A DNA stretch of 13,392 nt from positions 1 through 13,392 of the forward strand of contig JAJYWM010000030.1 of NCBI GenBank assembly GCA_021791455.1, read 5' to 3'. Positions 13,315 to 13,392 of the stretch are shown here, one piece after another. How positions within the stretch are numbered: the first letter of the stretch is position 1; every line of letters begins with the position of its first letter. Below the pieces are notes generated by a model. It saw only the letters and a list, made by a program, of their open reading frames with translations. It did not search any database and was not told the origin of the DNA. The position numbers were made by a program, and so were the translations under genes. The DNA is from a bacterium (lineage in GTDB: Bacteria > Chloroflexota > Dormibacteria > UBA8260 > Bog-877).

Positions 13315-13392
13315 CCGCCACCGGCCCGTTGGTCCACGGGGGAAGTCCGTTGGTGACCAGGACGCAGGGGACACGCCGCGGCCTCCGGAAAT

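Noticed and set aside
12992..13321. Minus-strand open frame across attR
   Set aside because: It reads through the tRNA-derived repeat, a common source of spurious gene calls, and has no start signal.

Overview
The window looks like chromosomal DNA of a high-GC actinobacterium (Actinomycetota). Base composition is GC-rich, GTG starts are common, TAnnnT boxes sit directly upstream of two ATGs as in leaderless actinobacterial genes, and the integrase is of an actinobacterial type. I cannot place it more precisely. Almost the whole window is one integrative element of about 13.1 kb inserted at the 3' half of a tRNA-Asn(GUU) gene. A perfect 49-bp direct repeat (203-251 and 13266-13314) marks attL and attR, and each end carries a matching pair of TGCTCAC boxes 11 bp apart that look like arm-type integrase sites.

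Left module (313-5359). A tyrosine integrase with an N-terminal zinc ribbon and an upstream XRE-type regulator are read leftwards, with overlapping stop and start codons. Divergently, a rightward operon encodes a small Cro-like XRE protein, an excisionase-like HTH protein, a small Cys-rich protein, a RepA-like RecA-fold ATPase and a small serine recombinase of the resolvase/invertase family. I see no conjugation, relaxase or phage structural genes.

Central module (5374-11380). This is the most interesting part. Immediately after the serine recombinase gene lies a 51-bp sequence that occurs again, perfectly and in inverted orientation, 5.9 kb away. The inner end of each copy holds a 22-bp near-perfect dyad centred on a non-palindromic AA, as expected for a serine-invertase crossover site. 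The segment between them carries two convergent units, each starting next to one inverted repeat and pointing inward. One is a Clp-fold SDH-family serine protease, a 69-aa protein and a PIN-domain nuclease, read rightwards. The other is an HNH-nuclease protein and a single-chain MmeI-like Type IIL restriction-modification enzyme, read leftwards. I propose an invertible, either/or defence cassette: flipping would swap which unit is placed downstream of the recombinase operon. Inversion itself is inferred, not observed.

Right module (11381-13265). One gene of unknown function with its own likely leaderless promoter and a terminator is followed by about 0.8 kb without a convincing gene. That stretch has strong hairpins, including two mutually exclusive ones, and the right arm-type sites before attR. 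A chromosomal gene start is visible at the extreme left edge.
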